This document shows positions 22,055-35,200 of a DNA stretch of 64,000 nucleotides, piece by piece. The translations under genes were made by a program, and so were the position numbers. Source of the DNA: Pseudomicrostroma phylloplanum. Its lineage: Eukaryota > Basidiomycota > Exobasidiomycetes > Microstromatales. The notes under the pieces were generated by a model that was not told where the DNA came from, searched no databases, and worked only from the letters and a program-made list of their open reading frames with translations. The stretch lies in contig BCHS01000015.1 of NCBI GenBank assembly GCA_039545275.1, forward strand, positions 254,764 to 318,763. The letters run 5' to 3'. Numbering within the stretch: position 1 is the first letter of the stretch; each line of letters begins with the position of its first letter.

Positions 22055-22408
22055 TAATCCCTTTGTCGTTCAATTTTGGCCGAGCGATGCTGAGACTGGC
22101 AGCTTCGCCTGCTGCATCAAGAGCCACATGCGCACCCTCAACTAGTGTCTTACAGGCAGACGTTGTCTGTCTGAGAACTCTGCTCCAAAAGCCGGTACAG
22201 TGGCGTGCCTCAGACACTGTCAAGTCGAGGGGCAACTCGTCGGCATTACAGTACAGACAAGCTTATATCAGGCAAGTTAGTATTGGCGTGCCGCTATAAC
22301 CGAAGTTGCGAGCTCCTGGGCGTCTGCCTGGGCTTGCCCTCAAACAGTTGTACTGAAGAATGAGTTCTGCCAGCAACACGGCACAGTACTGTATGTGACG
22401 TCAAGAGT
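22055..22408. repeat. Degenerate element, copy 6 (weak)
   Basis: A left-end-like ATCCCTTTGTCGTTCAATT lies at 22055-22073. An inverted end-like GTGACGTCAAGAGT at 22395-22408 has 12 of 14 bases in common with the copy 1 end. Pairing of the two is a guess. Confidence 0.3.
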
Positions 22409-24378
22409 ACGAGGATCGCCTGATTGAGTTCCATGGAACTTCAAGCCCTGGTGCGATTGTAGACGACGCGTTCATTGTGGCAGAACTACAAGTGGAGAGT
22501 GATAATGAACAGCTACCAGACACCACGGAGAAGTCAATGCAAGCTACGTACTGTACCGTACCGTACATGTACTGTAGATGCTCTGATGACTGACTCAACC
22601 ACCGATGATGATGCCAGTGCATCTTTGTACGGTTGCAACCAGTTCCTGACGCTGGCTCGAACACGTCCCACCCGCTCAGGGCTGCACATCTCCACTCATG
22701 TCCAGTCTGCTCGTCATTCTAGGCTATGATCGCGATGGTAGCGCTCTATCATAGCAAGTGAGACTTCCGAGACGGCCCACGCTATCTGACAGCACTGTGT
22801 TATACTGTGTTGTTGTCCTCTCGGTAGCACACTGGCATGGTGCTGACCTGACTTGAGCGAGCCGGGAAATCAGCGTAACAGTTGCCGCTGCAGTCACGAA
22901 GACATTGCCTCAGGGCACGAGATCTGGCGGCATCTCGCCACGCCAAGCTTCCGGTCCGGACCCGTGCGCCGAGGTACTGTTGCTCTATTCTCTGCCCGAG
23001 CAGGCGTATCTCGCTTTGATGTATGCTCTGTATATCACAGCCTCCGCGTCGTCTTGCACGACCACTCTGAGTCCTGTACCTTGCTCGCGTTGCTGACGCT
23101 GAATGTAGGCCTACGGTCGAAGTCCGTGTTTGCCTTCGCTTCCGAGACCTCCCCGCTTTGTCTGTTGTTCGAAGCGCTGTTCGTTTCGATGCAGCGGGTC
23201 GCAGTGCTAACCTGACCGGATCGACTGCCTTCACAGCGAATGATCGACTGGGCTCAGAGCTTGGACACTGGCAGGCCAGTGCTCGATACAGTGAAGTACT
23301 ATAGCAGAAGATCGAAGCCCAAGACCAGCAGCGAGAGAGGTCCTGTACAGTCACGCCAAGGCTGGCGAGGCGTGCCTTTGGCTCAGCCAATCCGGCACAG
23401 GTACGTTATATGTCCGTGACTACTCGAGTACAGTACCGTGCTGTATGTGATTGCGCAGATGCAATCACAAAGTGCAGGTACTCCACTGAGTCCCGAGTTG
23501 ACAGTCCCTGCTCGAGGTGCGAGCGGCAGGTGTCACCTTGGGAAGTCCTGAGTGCTTCGTGTCCCATCCATTGTGACTGTCCCGCAGAGCACGCGTAGTC
23601 AAGGGACGTTGTGACGATGACCGAATGAGATTTCAATTGATGGCGACAGCCTCCCGCGACTTTGTCGATTTCGGGTGGTATAACACTTTTGGAAGGTTTG
23701 CAGGAACAATAAGGACAGGTTAGTGCAGTCATATAGGAGCCCTTGCGCTGCCAATGATCTGTCACATTGATGAAAGCCCCCGGGAGCGTGGATCAGGTCT
23801 GACAGATACAGAACACAGCGAGCAGCTCGCAAAGTAGTCCTGGCCGATAAGGGCGATCCCGCGTCAGATCTCTTGGCGACATGACGCGATGACACACCCT
23901 GTCACCGCGAGCTTTCGCCTGCCAGGAGGTAAAGCTAACGAGCAGGGGCTGCGCATGTAATATCGGCGCAGGGAGGCGGAGGGAAGACCAATACCGACTG
24001 ACTGCCCTGAGTATGGCGACTGTGCTGCGAACGGCTGCCCCTGTATTTGGGATCAGACGAGCAGCGGCCCCCACGACGGTGCCGCTCTTGCTTCGTCTCA
24101 CACCGTCTTACACCAATCACATTCGTCGACGAGCGCAAATTCGAACGCAGAGGACAGCGATTGATCGCGGGAGATGACGTCGAGAGCGAGAGAGGCGTGG
24201 CCGGCGTATATCAAGGTCAAGGTCGCGACAGCATCAGATGTGGCAAGCTGTAGCGGCGTCTCGGCATTCCTTCCGCATGTGTCCCGTTGGAGAGCGGCTA
24301 AGAAACTGTTATTGCACTTGCACAAACGTCACGCAATTGAAAGAAATGACAAGACTAATGAATTGAATGGTCACTGTG

Positions 24379-27300
24379 CTACAGAATCCCTTGTGAGTAG
24401 CTGTCAGGAAAAGCGATAAGTCAGTGTCAGACGGACGACTATAGCGACTCTGAAATCATCGCAACTTACTATTGGAAGCTGTCGTAGAGCCTGGTATAAG
24501 AACTTGCGCAGCTGGCGAGGACGAGGCGGTCAACAAAGTCGTCGACCTGTGAAGCGGACAGAGCGAGCGCGAAACGATCACGCAGGTTAGATGCTGTGAA
24601 GTCGCCAAGGGCGAAACAAGGTAGCTTCGAGTCTGCAGGTACAGAATTTGCAATATTGTCAGAATGAGGTAGGCAAATTGAAGCAAAGCAGCGTACCTAC
24701 CCTTCTGCATGAGCTCGACAATCATGATGATCCTCTCGGCATGCTTCCGAACGTCTTTGAACCCTTGCCTCATTAATTGCTTGTATTCGTCAAACTTGGC
24801 TGATTCGATACCTCCAAGAATATCTATGTACTCTTGGGTCAACTTGAACGGTGCAGCCTCGAAACCAACACCTCCCGGAGAAATGCCCAGCATGAAGCCA
24901 AAATCGATATCTGCAAGTGCGCGGCAAGTGAGCTGTGTCAGTAGGCTGTGAATCTTCTGCAATGCTGAGTACGTACGTATAATGCGCCCATCGCTCGACA
25001 AGAGGATGTTGCCGTTGTGACGATCCTTGATCTGTAACAGATACGATATGATCGAGTAACCAGCCAACGACTCCAGGAACCGATCTCTCGCTCGACCAAA
25101 CTTGGCAGAGGAAGGGTCTCCGTAAGTCTGTCGGATGAGTGAGTGGATAAAGGGAGAGGGTGAGTACGAGCTATACAGCTGTGCATCCTCCTACGATCGC
25201 ACGTACGTTGACAAAGTGATCGAAAATGCTGTAAGTTGCAATCTTCCCTCCTTCACCGCTGCTGTCTCGTTGCGTTCTGGCGTATGCCTCCTTTTTGATC
25301 GAGTGTACGCTGATTGCATCTGTCACAGTCTCCATCAGACCCGAATTTTCGCTTGTAACGAGGATGCGGAAGTACTTGACCCAGATGCGAGACTTGCAAT
25401 CTTGCCAAATGCGACCGAACTCGTTGATCAACTGGACTGCCAGCTGCTCTTGCCGAAGGTCAGCTCCAGTCTTGACGATGACACTGAAGACGTCCCAAGA
25501 GGGCAAATGGCCGTAAGGAGAGCTTGCTCGTATACGAGCTTTCTTTGCCGCCCATGTTTCCTTGAACATGGCAGCGGAAGGATCGTCTTTGTTGACAGCT
25601 TTTAGGACAGTTGCTTCATCTTCGACTCCGGCGACGGGACGTCTATTGCCTCCGACCTTGCGACCACCAGATTTCATGCGCTCCATTCTCTCCTCTTCGA
25701 GCATCATCATCTCTTGCATAATGCGTTTCCTGATGGCTTCCGTGTCAGTATTGATCAGGCGGGAAGGGCCAGCAGAAGCAGCAATCGCTGGCGCCGCACC
25801 TAGAGACGGTCCGACAGGCAATTGCGATGGGACAGCGGCGCTGGAGCCTCCAAGCGCTACCTTGACACCAGCCGAGCCCTGACCCACCTCGCTCTTCGCT
25901 GTTGCAGCCGTACTTCCGGGAACAGCAGTGGCCCAGCTGGTACCGATGATCCAGCTACTCCATCCGCCCTGAGCGGTAGCACTGACATGCGGATTGTGCG
26001 TGACAGCTGGCTGAGCTGAGGCATTGGTGGACTGATTGAGCTGAGCCAGCATGATGGCTGCCGTGCGCATTCTCTCCGAGTATTCGTCCAAGGAGAAACT
26101 GTGCCTCTTCGCAGCTGAGGAAGCAGCAGCCGTAGCAGACGATAATCGACGCGAGCGAGCGTGGTCGGGCGAGCCAGCGGCAGTGCTGCTTCTGCTTGCG
26201 GAATTGGCCTCCGTCCAAGCAGCTGCATCGTGATGTCGATTCATCGCGGCGGCCAGCTCCTCGCTATCCTCCTCTTCCAATTGTCGCTCCTCTCCGAAAG
26301 CTGCTAAATCGGAGCCGAAAGCCTGCTCTGTCAGATCGACCTCTTCGTCACCATTGCTGCCATAGAAGCCAAGCTGAGGAGAGGACGACCGCGAAGGCAG
26401 ATCTGAACGGCTGATTTGCGTGTCATTGCCTGCAAGGAGCTTGCCGGCAGGTCCTGTATCTGTGGCTCCATTCCTTGTGCCGCTAAAAGTACGGGGTAGA
26501 TCGATCTCAGCTGCTGGATCATCTCTCTCAGAACGATCCACAGCTTCATGTGTCATGTCTGTGTCTCTTCGGCTCAGAGCCTCTCTACTAGCAGCGTCCA
26601 CGTCCGCACCGAAAGCCCTGCTCAATGCGAACTTCCGACGTCGAAGGTCTTCGGCCACGACCAGTTTCTTGAGGCTCTCTCGGTTCGATCGACGCTCGGG
26701 GTCAAAGTCCAAATCGTTATGAAGTATCTCAACGTGCAGAAGGTACGGTGCACGATCAGCCGAGTTGAGAACTACTGCCTCCGAGGGATTGATCCGAACG
26801 ACGCGATGATGCTTGATCCGCCTTGTTGATGATGAAGTCTGGGCCTGCGCTTTAGCGACATTGAGAAGCGGGTCTTTGCTTTCCGCATCTGTACCAGGAA
26901 CGACATGAGATCCCTCTATGGCATTCTCGGAATCTTTTCCGGCGCCAGCTTCTGAAATAGCAGCACACCAGAGCGGAAAACAGACCTCTGCGGGCAGTCG
27001 ATGGTTCAGCGCGGTAAGTTCGGCTCTAAGTGCCGAAAGACGAGCAGGTTTGGGCAGCAACAAGAGTCGTGAGGAAATGTCCTGCAGACTGAGCAGAAAT
27101 TCTGTCTGTGTCCGGCAGTAATTGCTGCGCAGAAGTCTACGCCGAGCCTCGGAGTCGTACTGGGAGAGTACAGCCTCTACAGGTGTAGCAGCTCCCTCCT
27201 CCAGATTTAGGGTCGAGGAGAACAGAGAGACACTTCGCCTTGCTGAGCTCAAATCCGGTACAGACTTGGAGTTGTTGGCTCGCAGCTGATCTTGATGTTG

Positions 27301-28759
27301 ACCGCTTGATGAATGATGAGCTGTACCCGAGGTGGCACTAGTCGCAAGAGTGCTTGTGCTAGCTACGTGCGATTGCCGCGCAGCAGGGCGTTTGGACGCT
27401 CTCTGAGGATGCCAAGGACGAAGCCCGTCCGGGTACTGCGTCGCCTGCTGAGACATAGGTCTTCTCGTAGCAAAGGCACCCGCAAGACCAGAGCCGAGAG
27501 AGTCGTTTACTACTGCTGTTGCCTTGCCTCTCAAACCATTCCAGGTAGCGGAAATGTTCGCCAGCGACTGCTCTACCTGATTGCCTTTAGACAATACTTC
27601 TTGATCCGATATCCGATTGTCAGTCGCTTGAGATGCGCCTGCATTGTTGATTGTGGATGCACGGCGCTGTGACGTTGCCACTTGAGTATCGGGCTCTGCC
27701 GAGATCGAGCGCCCGGCAGTAGTGGTTTCGCCTTCATCCTCGCTGCTTAGGCCCTCGTCGTCATCTGATCTCTGATGTCCATCATCAGATTCAGCGTCTT
27801 CCTCTGACTGGATCCTCTCAACGCCTCCCCCGATAGCGTCGAGATCGCCAACGCGAAGATTCGCCCTGCCCTGCTCCACGGCGACTTGTCCGCTGAACGG
27901 AGCGAGCAACGGCATTCCTGGCACACTAGCGAGGACAGTTCCCATACCCACAAAGGCGCTCTTGGCGTTGGAAGGCAAGAGTTTGCTCTTAGCTCGCGCC
28001 AAAGATGAGATGACCTTCTTGCTTCTGCTTCTGCCGTTAGATGATGGAAGAAGGAAGACACTAGCATCCGACAACGGATCGTCGTATAGTATCCTTTGGC
28101 ATTCGTTGTACACTCTCTTGCAGATCCCGAAAGAAGCAGTACGTGAGTTCGCGGAGAGATCAAACAAAGCAGCCTGAAGGTGCCATAGTGTCTGCAGAAG
28201 GCGCGACAGAGAGCAGAAGCGGAGGATCCGGAAGAAATCAGCTCGATGGTCTACCGCATAAAGGTCTCACACCAGGCCGTGTCTCACCAGAAGAGCTACG
28301 TGTACAGACTCCTCGCATCTTTCGAGAATGAAGCACTCCAGAGCTCGAGATTCAGTCGGCTTCGTGACCAGGAGGTGACTGCGGGTGGTGGTGCAAAGTA
28401 TCGTCAGATGTGAGCTGCGACACAGAGGCAAGGCTAGGCAAGGCTGGGCTGCCGTCGCACTATTCGGAATACTCACCAGAGCTGAGGCCAATAGAACTCG
28501 ACTTCCTCTGGAGGGAACGAGGTTCGTAGTCGATAGACCAAGTAATATGTAATGCCGATGTTGTCCGAATACGTCTTCAAGCTGTACGCACAAGACGTCG
28601 CAAAGGACGGGAACAAGGTGGGCGAGAGCGGCAGAGTTCAGAGCGCGAAAGCGACATGTGTGGCCTGACGCCGAGTAGTGGCACCTCGACTTACTACGAC
28701 AGAGCCAGATGGGGTGAGAAATAGTCCGAATCGAAGAGACGGAGCAAGAGGCTAGCCAT
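24379..28759 (-). CDS. PIK1: Phosphatidylinositol 4-kinase Pik1/PI4K-beta
   Basis: Eight exons on the minus strand (28759-28695, 28581-28477, 28414-28288, 28191-25207, 25127-24977, 24910-24701, 24632-24470, 24400-24379) give 1275 aa. Exons 1-4 encode the N-terminal lipid-kinase-unique helical region (MASLLLRLFDSDYF, YLKTYSDNIGITYYLVYRLR, ECFILERCEESVHVALL). A ~700-residue Ser-rich middle follows, with VVRINPSEAVVLNSADRAPY. The catalytic domain has SPYGHLPSWDVFSVIVKTGA (the Lys region), LQIKDRHNGNILL (catalytic loop), HIDFGFMLG (metal-binding DFG) and LPCFALGDFTASNLRDRF. The C-terminus YYSQGIL is supplied by a 22-bp last exon, and without it the conserved ending would be lost. Pik1 makes PI4P at the Golgi and in the nucleus. 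It shares a 474-bp divergent promoter with TRA1. Confidence 0.96.
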
Positions 28760-29233
28760 CTTGATACACGGGTATAGTGGAATTGGAGCACAGCTCCTCC
28801 TTCTCCTCGCGTGGAGGATGCTTGACTGGCTCGTCACACGATCTGTAGAGCCACGCCTGCGCTACAGCAGGGACAGACGGTGTCTTCGAGGCCAGTGTGG
28901 GGCCGAATGTAGGGCGATACGAGGGGGAGGTATTTGGGAATGCTGTCAAAGTAGAAGGGGTTGAAGCAGCGGGGAGCCTACAATGCGTCTCCTGTGAGTG
29001 AGTGGTAGGTGCGGGACGCCAAAGCGCGCGGGGCAGAGTGGATCGCCTTCCGAGGCAATATTCCCACTCACTCCTTCTCAATCAATCCATCTCCTACCCT
29101 ACCATCATCTAAAGCTCCTCTCATCCCCGCTGCTATCTCGTTCTGGCAATCCTCCCTCCTCGCCCTCTGCCAGGACCATCTTCACCCCTTCAGCGAGCGA
29201 GGTAGCCCCTCCTAGGCAGCTGCCGCCTACGAC
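28760..29233. promoter_or_regulatory. Divergent promoter region, PIK1 / TRA1
   Basis: The 474 bp lie between the opposite start codons at 28759 and 29234, with pyrimidine-rich DNA approaching the TRA1 start. No defined factor site was recognised. Confidence 0.45.
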
Positions 29234-32200
29234 ATGGCTGCCTCTGGCGAGGCGAGCGGCAGCGCGTCTAATGCTTCCGCTGCGACACCATCCGCAAGCT
29301 CGGCGGTGGCTCCCACAGCAACACCGGCCGTCGCCCCGACTGCCTCCTCTTCACGACCTCCGTTTCCCAAGCTGGAGGAGTTGGCCGCTAGGATCGTGGA
29401 CACCAATTTCGGTGCGTAGGCGGGAGCAACCTCCCCTTGACAAGGAATGCCTCACTGACTCCAGTCTTCGTGCTCGTGGGTCTACTCGCCTTACTTTCTC
29501 TTTTTGACCGCCTCGCCACAGATCTCACGAGACGGTACACAGCTGCACAGGAGCTTCGCGAGAGCGCCGAAGCATTTCAAAACCAGGACTTTGTTGCCTA
29601 CATCAAAGCCCTCGTGAGCACATTTCTCAAAACCTTCGAGACCACACAACCAAGCTTCCGATCGGATGCCCCCGAACACGTAAGTAAGGCCGCGATGCTT
29701 GCTTACTCGCCCCGTACTGAATGATCTTCGGTTCGATCTCGCTGCCTCAGCGCCTACGGAATGTACTGCTCGAGACGTTGCGGAGGCTTCCTGCTTTCGA
29801 GCCCATGCGCAGATTCGCGAAACAACTAGTCCCGGTCCTGCTTCAGATCTTGAAGGAAGACAACGAAGACAATGGAGAGCTGACCATGAAGATCTTATCG
29901 GAGATGTTGCGCTCATGCAAGGACGAATGCGAAGAATTTGCCCTGCCATTCTTCGAGCAGATCAAGACGTTCTTCGTTGGCATGCCGGCTACAGTGGACA
30001 CCTTCTTTGGCTCGGGAGGCAATACCGCTCTGGCTACCTCTGCAAATGTGAGTCTTGATTCCCTTTCCAACGTGATGTCCCTTGCATCTGACCTCTGTCT
30101 TCACTTGTTCCCACTCATCAGCATCCCTCGTCTACTGATTCCCCTGCAACTTCAGCCTCGTCCCCTGCAGATGGCTCTTCTTCACAGTCCGCCGAAGCCT
30201 CTTCGCTTGGTGGTGGGACCTCGGCTTCCTCCAGCACAGCGCCGAAATCGCTCTCTCGTACATCTGCCGGCTTCAGGGTGCTGGCGGACTGCCCTATCGC
30301 TGTGGTCTTGGTCTTGCAGACCTACCAGCATCTCATCAAGCCAGCCCTCAACTCTTTCATACCCTTCATCTTTGATGGCTGCCTCCTGTTGCAAGCACGA
30401 CCACAACGTGAGGCTCACGAAGCTGCCCAGGCCCGTGGAGAGATCTTCGTTGGTGTTGCCGCGAACATCAAGAATCGGACCGCCTATGCCGAAATGATTC
30501 ACGCCCAGATCAAGACGATGAGCTTCCTCGCCTATGTCATCAAGAGTGGCTTACCGGCAATCAAAGATTATGCTCCCATACTTCCCGGAGTCAGCGTCCG
30601 TCTGCTCGAGGACTGTCCTCCCGAAGCTGCAGGGGGGCGCAAGGAACTCCTTGTCGCTGTGAGGCATATTCTGGGCACAGAATTACGAAGCCACTTTGCG
30701 GGACAAATCGATACCCTGCTCGACGATCGTGTCTTGCTTGGGACCGGCGTCACATCTCGAGAGATGCACCGACCCCTTGCTATCAGCATGCTCGCTGACC
30801 TGATCCACCACTCGCGCGCCGAGCTGTCGGCTGCTCAGCTCGCACGGATAGTACACGTCCATGGCAAAGTGCTCCATGATTCGACACTGGCTCCAGCAAT
30901 TCAGACGATGTGTGCCAAGCTGTTGCTCAATCTTGTAGAAGCAATCATCACCAATGACCCCGACGGTGCTAACCAACTGCTTCGACAGATCTTGGATGCC
31001 TTCATCGAAAAGATGAGGAATCTGCCACGCTTCAAGGAAGACTGGGAAGTCAACCGCAAGAGAAGGGAAGCTCAGGCAAAAGGCGAGACTATCGAGAGAG
31101 CCAACGTGGTGACGATAGAGAGAAGCCGGCCGATACAGGGAGGGCACATGCTCTATGAGCATCGCGACAGCGATGTGCTGAAAGGTGAGTGACCCTTTGG
31201 CCGTTCTTCATTGCGCAGTGCTTCCTAACCGTCCTTCCATATCATTTCCAGATGTTCTCTTTCTATTACGGAATCTTTTCACTGGTTTCAAGACGCTCCT
31301 TGCTCTCCTGAAGCGCCGCGGAGCCCCAGAACCAGATGCCGATACTTTCGGGGTCTTGTTCTGTGCCGGAGTCGATTGCTGGTCGATGATCGACCATCGA
31401 GAACCTGCCCAGGAGAAGGAGATGATGGATCTCTTCATTCCGATCTTTTATGACTTGTCCCCACAGACATTTCATGAAGTCTTCACGAACAATCTGGCAT
31501 TCTTGTACGATCGGATGCTTACGAACAACTCGCTAATGGGTGTTCCCCAGAATCTACTCTCGATGAGCAGCACTTCACGACGCTTCGTCGGGATCGTCTT
31601 GCGATTCCTTGCTGATCGCCTTGATGACCTTGGCGACGCCGACCGGAAAAACGCAACGGTCACACTTCGGCTGTTCAAGCTTGCTTTCATGGCAGTCACC
31701 ATCTATCCTGAGGAGAATGAGTCAATGCTGCAGCCGCATCTTGGCTACTTCATTATGCACTCCATGAAGCTCGCTGCCAAGGCCACGGAGCCCTCCAATT
31801 ACTTCCTTTTGCTCAGAGCTCTCTTCAGAAGCATTGGCGGGGGCAAGTTTGAGCTGCTCTATAAGGATGTTTTGCCGCTACTTCCCGTGATGCTTGAGCA
31901 GCTACATACGTTTCTCGACGCCGCTGAATCGCCACAGCAAGAGACATTCGTCGATCTGTGTCTGACGGTCCCGGTCCGTCTCAGTGCGCTTCTGCCATAC
32001 CTTGGCTATCTCATGAAGCCTCTGGTACTTGCTCTTCGTTCGTCCGGGGATCTGCTTTCGCAAGGCCTCAGGACCCTCGAGCTATGCATCGACAACCTGA
32101 CGCAAGAATTTCTGGATCCCATCATGGCTCCTTATCAGGTGGACATCATGAAAGCCTTGTGGGAGCACCTTCAGCCTCTGCCACATCCTCACGCACACTC

Positions 32201-35200
32201 CCATACCACGATGAGGATCCTTGGTAAGATGGGCGGGCGGAACCGCAGGATTCTTCAGCAGCCTCCTACCATCAACTGGCAAAGTCAGCGAGACACCGGG
32301 CATTTCACTGTGAACTTTGGCACCGGCCGAAGTCAGTCGATGAAGTTGAAGCCAATCATGGACCTGGCTCTTGCAAATGTACGCAGAGGGGATCCCTTCT
32401 ATCGCAAGCACTCGTGGGAGCTCCTCCGCCATGCTGCCGCTCTCTACTCGGATGGGTCTCTCACTCATGGCCAAGCGCAGATCGAGGGGGCGTTTGAAAA
32501 GGTAGTTCACGGCACCTTCGAGGCAACGAGGACAGACGATCTGGCGGAGCAAGCTAGACCGTATGTTCTGGACCTCTCGGTACACGTCTTCAGCCTCGAA
32601 GTGAAGCGGTTTCCAGAGGAACCGACCTCACGAGATCTGCCGGCAGCTGGGATCTCGCCTTTGACATCTGCATTCCTCGGGGGCATCGTAGAGACAATGT
32701 CAAGCATCGCAAATGAGGCAGCTGACCTTGCTGCCCACACTGAGCTGATCCTTGACATTCTGCAGTCTACCAGGGCTACTTGCAGACATCCTGCAAAGCC
32801 ATTTGCAGCCGGCGACGCCGATAGCGGTTCTAGAACTGATCCTGCTCGGTCTCGGGAGCATTCCACACTCTGGTTGTTCATCATCAAACGCCTGAGTAGC
32901 AAGCTTTGTGGCCTTTGTTACGACAAGCTCTGGGCACGCAAGACTGGCGCGTGGACGGCGCTCGATGCTATAATTCGTCGAGCTGACCTCCCCATCGCAT
33001 GGTTGCGGGACACACAGCTGGAGATCGTGCGTGCTCTTGTGTTCATGCTCAAGGATATGCCGACGGACCCTCCACGCAACGCAGAGGCAGTAGGTGCAAC
33101 ACTGCTGCATGTCTTGGAGCTCGCCAATACACCCCCAGAGGGCATCGAAGCTGCCGGCGAAGATGAGCGTAGTCAATGGGACAGGCAAAGGGAGAATTCC
33201 CAGACTCTACTAATTGGTGCCCTCGTCGGCGAGCTCGCGAGCTCCAATAACATGGTACGATCGGTTACGCGGGAAGCGTTCCGTCTCTTGGCAAAGATGA
33301 GGGGTCAAGGTGTCACAGCGCTTCTCGCGCCGGTCAAGGATCGCTTGCTTGGCCCGATCTTTGGCAAGCCATTGCGAGCTCTGCCCTTCGGTATGCAGAT
33401 TGGCCATATTGACGCCATCACCTTCTGTCTGGAGCTTGACCCGCCCTTGCCAGCGTTCAACGAAGAGCTCTTCCGCGTTTTGACAGAGGCTTGCGCTCTC
33501 GCAGATGCCGACGACGCCGCTCTTGTCGGACGAGCTCAGCACTACAAGAACACGGTCGCGGTCACCAATTTACGTGTCGTCGCCATCCGTCTGCTGGCTT
33601 CCGCCATGAATCGTCCCGAATTCCAGGGGCCGAAACACCAGGACCAGAGGCTACGCATCATCTCCATGTACTTCAAGAGCCTTTATTCGCGCTCTGAAGC
33701 CGTGGTAGACGTCGCGTACAGCAGTCTAGAAGAGACATTGCAAGATCAGACCAAATTGCCAAAGGACGTTCTACGGTCCGGATTGACGCCGATCCTGCAA
33801 ACGCTCGCCGACTCCAGCAAGTTGACTGTTGTTGGCTTGGATGGTCTGGCAAGGCTGTTGAAGCTGTTGACGACGTACTTCAAGGTCGAGATCGGCGGCA
33901 AGCTTCTGAGCCATATGCAAGCTATTTCGCATGCACCAATGCTTGAAAGAGCAAGCGCTGGGGACCTTCAGGGCCCCCAGTACGCCGATGCGCACCATCT
34001 TCTCCACTCGAAGCTACCGCGTGACAGCGACGTCATCGAGACCCTCTGTGCAATAGTACGAGTCTTCCCACTGCTTCCTCCAGCGGCAGTCCAGTTCATG
34101 GAACAGCTCGTCAACACCGTCATACACATCGAGACCACTCTACGCCGCTGTGGACCGACTCCCTTCACAAAACCGCTGGCTACATTTCTAGACAAGTATC
34201 CCGAGGCTACGTGCGACTACTTTGCATCTCGGCTGGAGGATCAAAGACATGCACGGTGCTTGCGACTCGCCATTGCATCGACGGAATCAACACATCTCCG
34301 CGCGAAGCTCTCTGACCGGCGTGCGGAGATCATTTCTCCTCTTCTGGCGCGGCAGGATCGACCCCAGCTCATTTGTGTTGGTCTGGAGCTCATCAAAGCC
34401 TTTGGAGTCCAGGAGCCCGACTGGCTGATCAACCACGAAGATGTCTTCGAGGCTGTCCGAGGGCTGTGGAGAGATCCAGCTTGTCAAAGGAGGAGGCGAG
34501 AAGAGGCCAACGCCGGTCCACACTGCGAATCCTCTCTCTTACTTGATCTCTACAAGGCCTATCTCTCGAAGAAAGACCATCTTGAAGCCTACTTCGAGCT
34601 ACTTGATGCATTTACTTTCCATAGCTGTCTGGACATGACACCTGCTCTTCGCTTCTGCTATGAGAACGTCGCCCTCAAAGGTTCTGTTGCATTCAAGAGG
34701 CAAGTTATTACCAAATGGATCGAAGTGCTCGAGAACCCAAACGTCGGCCAGAATTACAAGACACAGGTGCTTCGTGTCCTTGTCAATCCTGTCCTCCAGG
34801 CTGCTCCGAGACCTAACGATCCAGAAGACAAAGATTCTGCCGTTAAGAAGAGCAACAAGAGCGAAGAAGCGGTAGAAGATACGGTGATGGCAGACCCGAC
34901 GGCCGCAAAGGTATCCGACGAGAGCGTCAGCACTCCGCTGTTTGACAGTGACCTCTTCTACTCTGTTCTAAATCGTGTCTGGAAGCCCTTCCAGTCCAAG
35001 GTGGGCTTGCAGCTCTGCTCGGACGATGGACATCGAGTCGAACTGCTCCACGCTTCGACTATGACACTGGAGCATTGTTCGCATCTCCTCACGTCAGCTG
35101 GAGGTCCTCGCCGAGAGACAATCAAGTTTGGCTGGGCACATATGCCGTCGGAAGATGTCACTGTGAAGAATGCAGCGTACATATTCATCGCTCGCTTCCT

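Larger units (their letters stand above)
18725..24378. other. Gene-free, repeat-rich island, 5.65 kb
   Basis: No protein family could be recognised on either strand, and all open frames are short or lack an ATG. Base composition looks less GC-rich than the flanking genes. Two signals recur. One is a degenerate element with inverted ends (core ACTCCTTTCGTCAC), present as at least five or six diverged copies between 19.78 and 22.4 kb. The other is dense GTAC/TACTGTAC palindromes (19995-20030, 21198-21218, 22547-22576, 23428-23448 and many single sites). The island could be decayed mobile-element DNA or a heterochromatic locus such as a small centromere or silenced region. Which of these cannot be decided from the sequence. 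Confidence 0.7.

Noticed and set aside
22800..23390. 196-aa open frame on the minus strand inside the gene-free island
   Set aside because: It begins at TTG rather than ATG, shows no known motif, and its Arg/Ser/Ala-rich content looks like a chance frame in the antisense of decayed DNA.
29725..29745. GGTTCGA word resembling a tRNA B box
   Set aside because: It lies in a TRA1 intron. No A box, acceptor stem or cloverleaf surrounds it.
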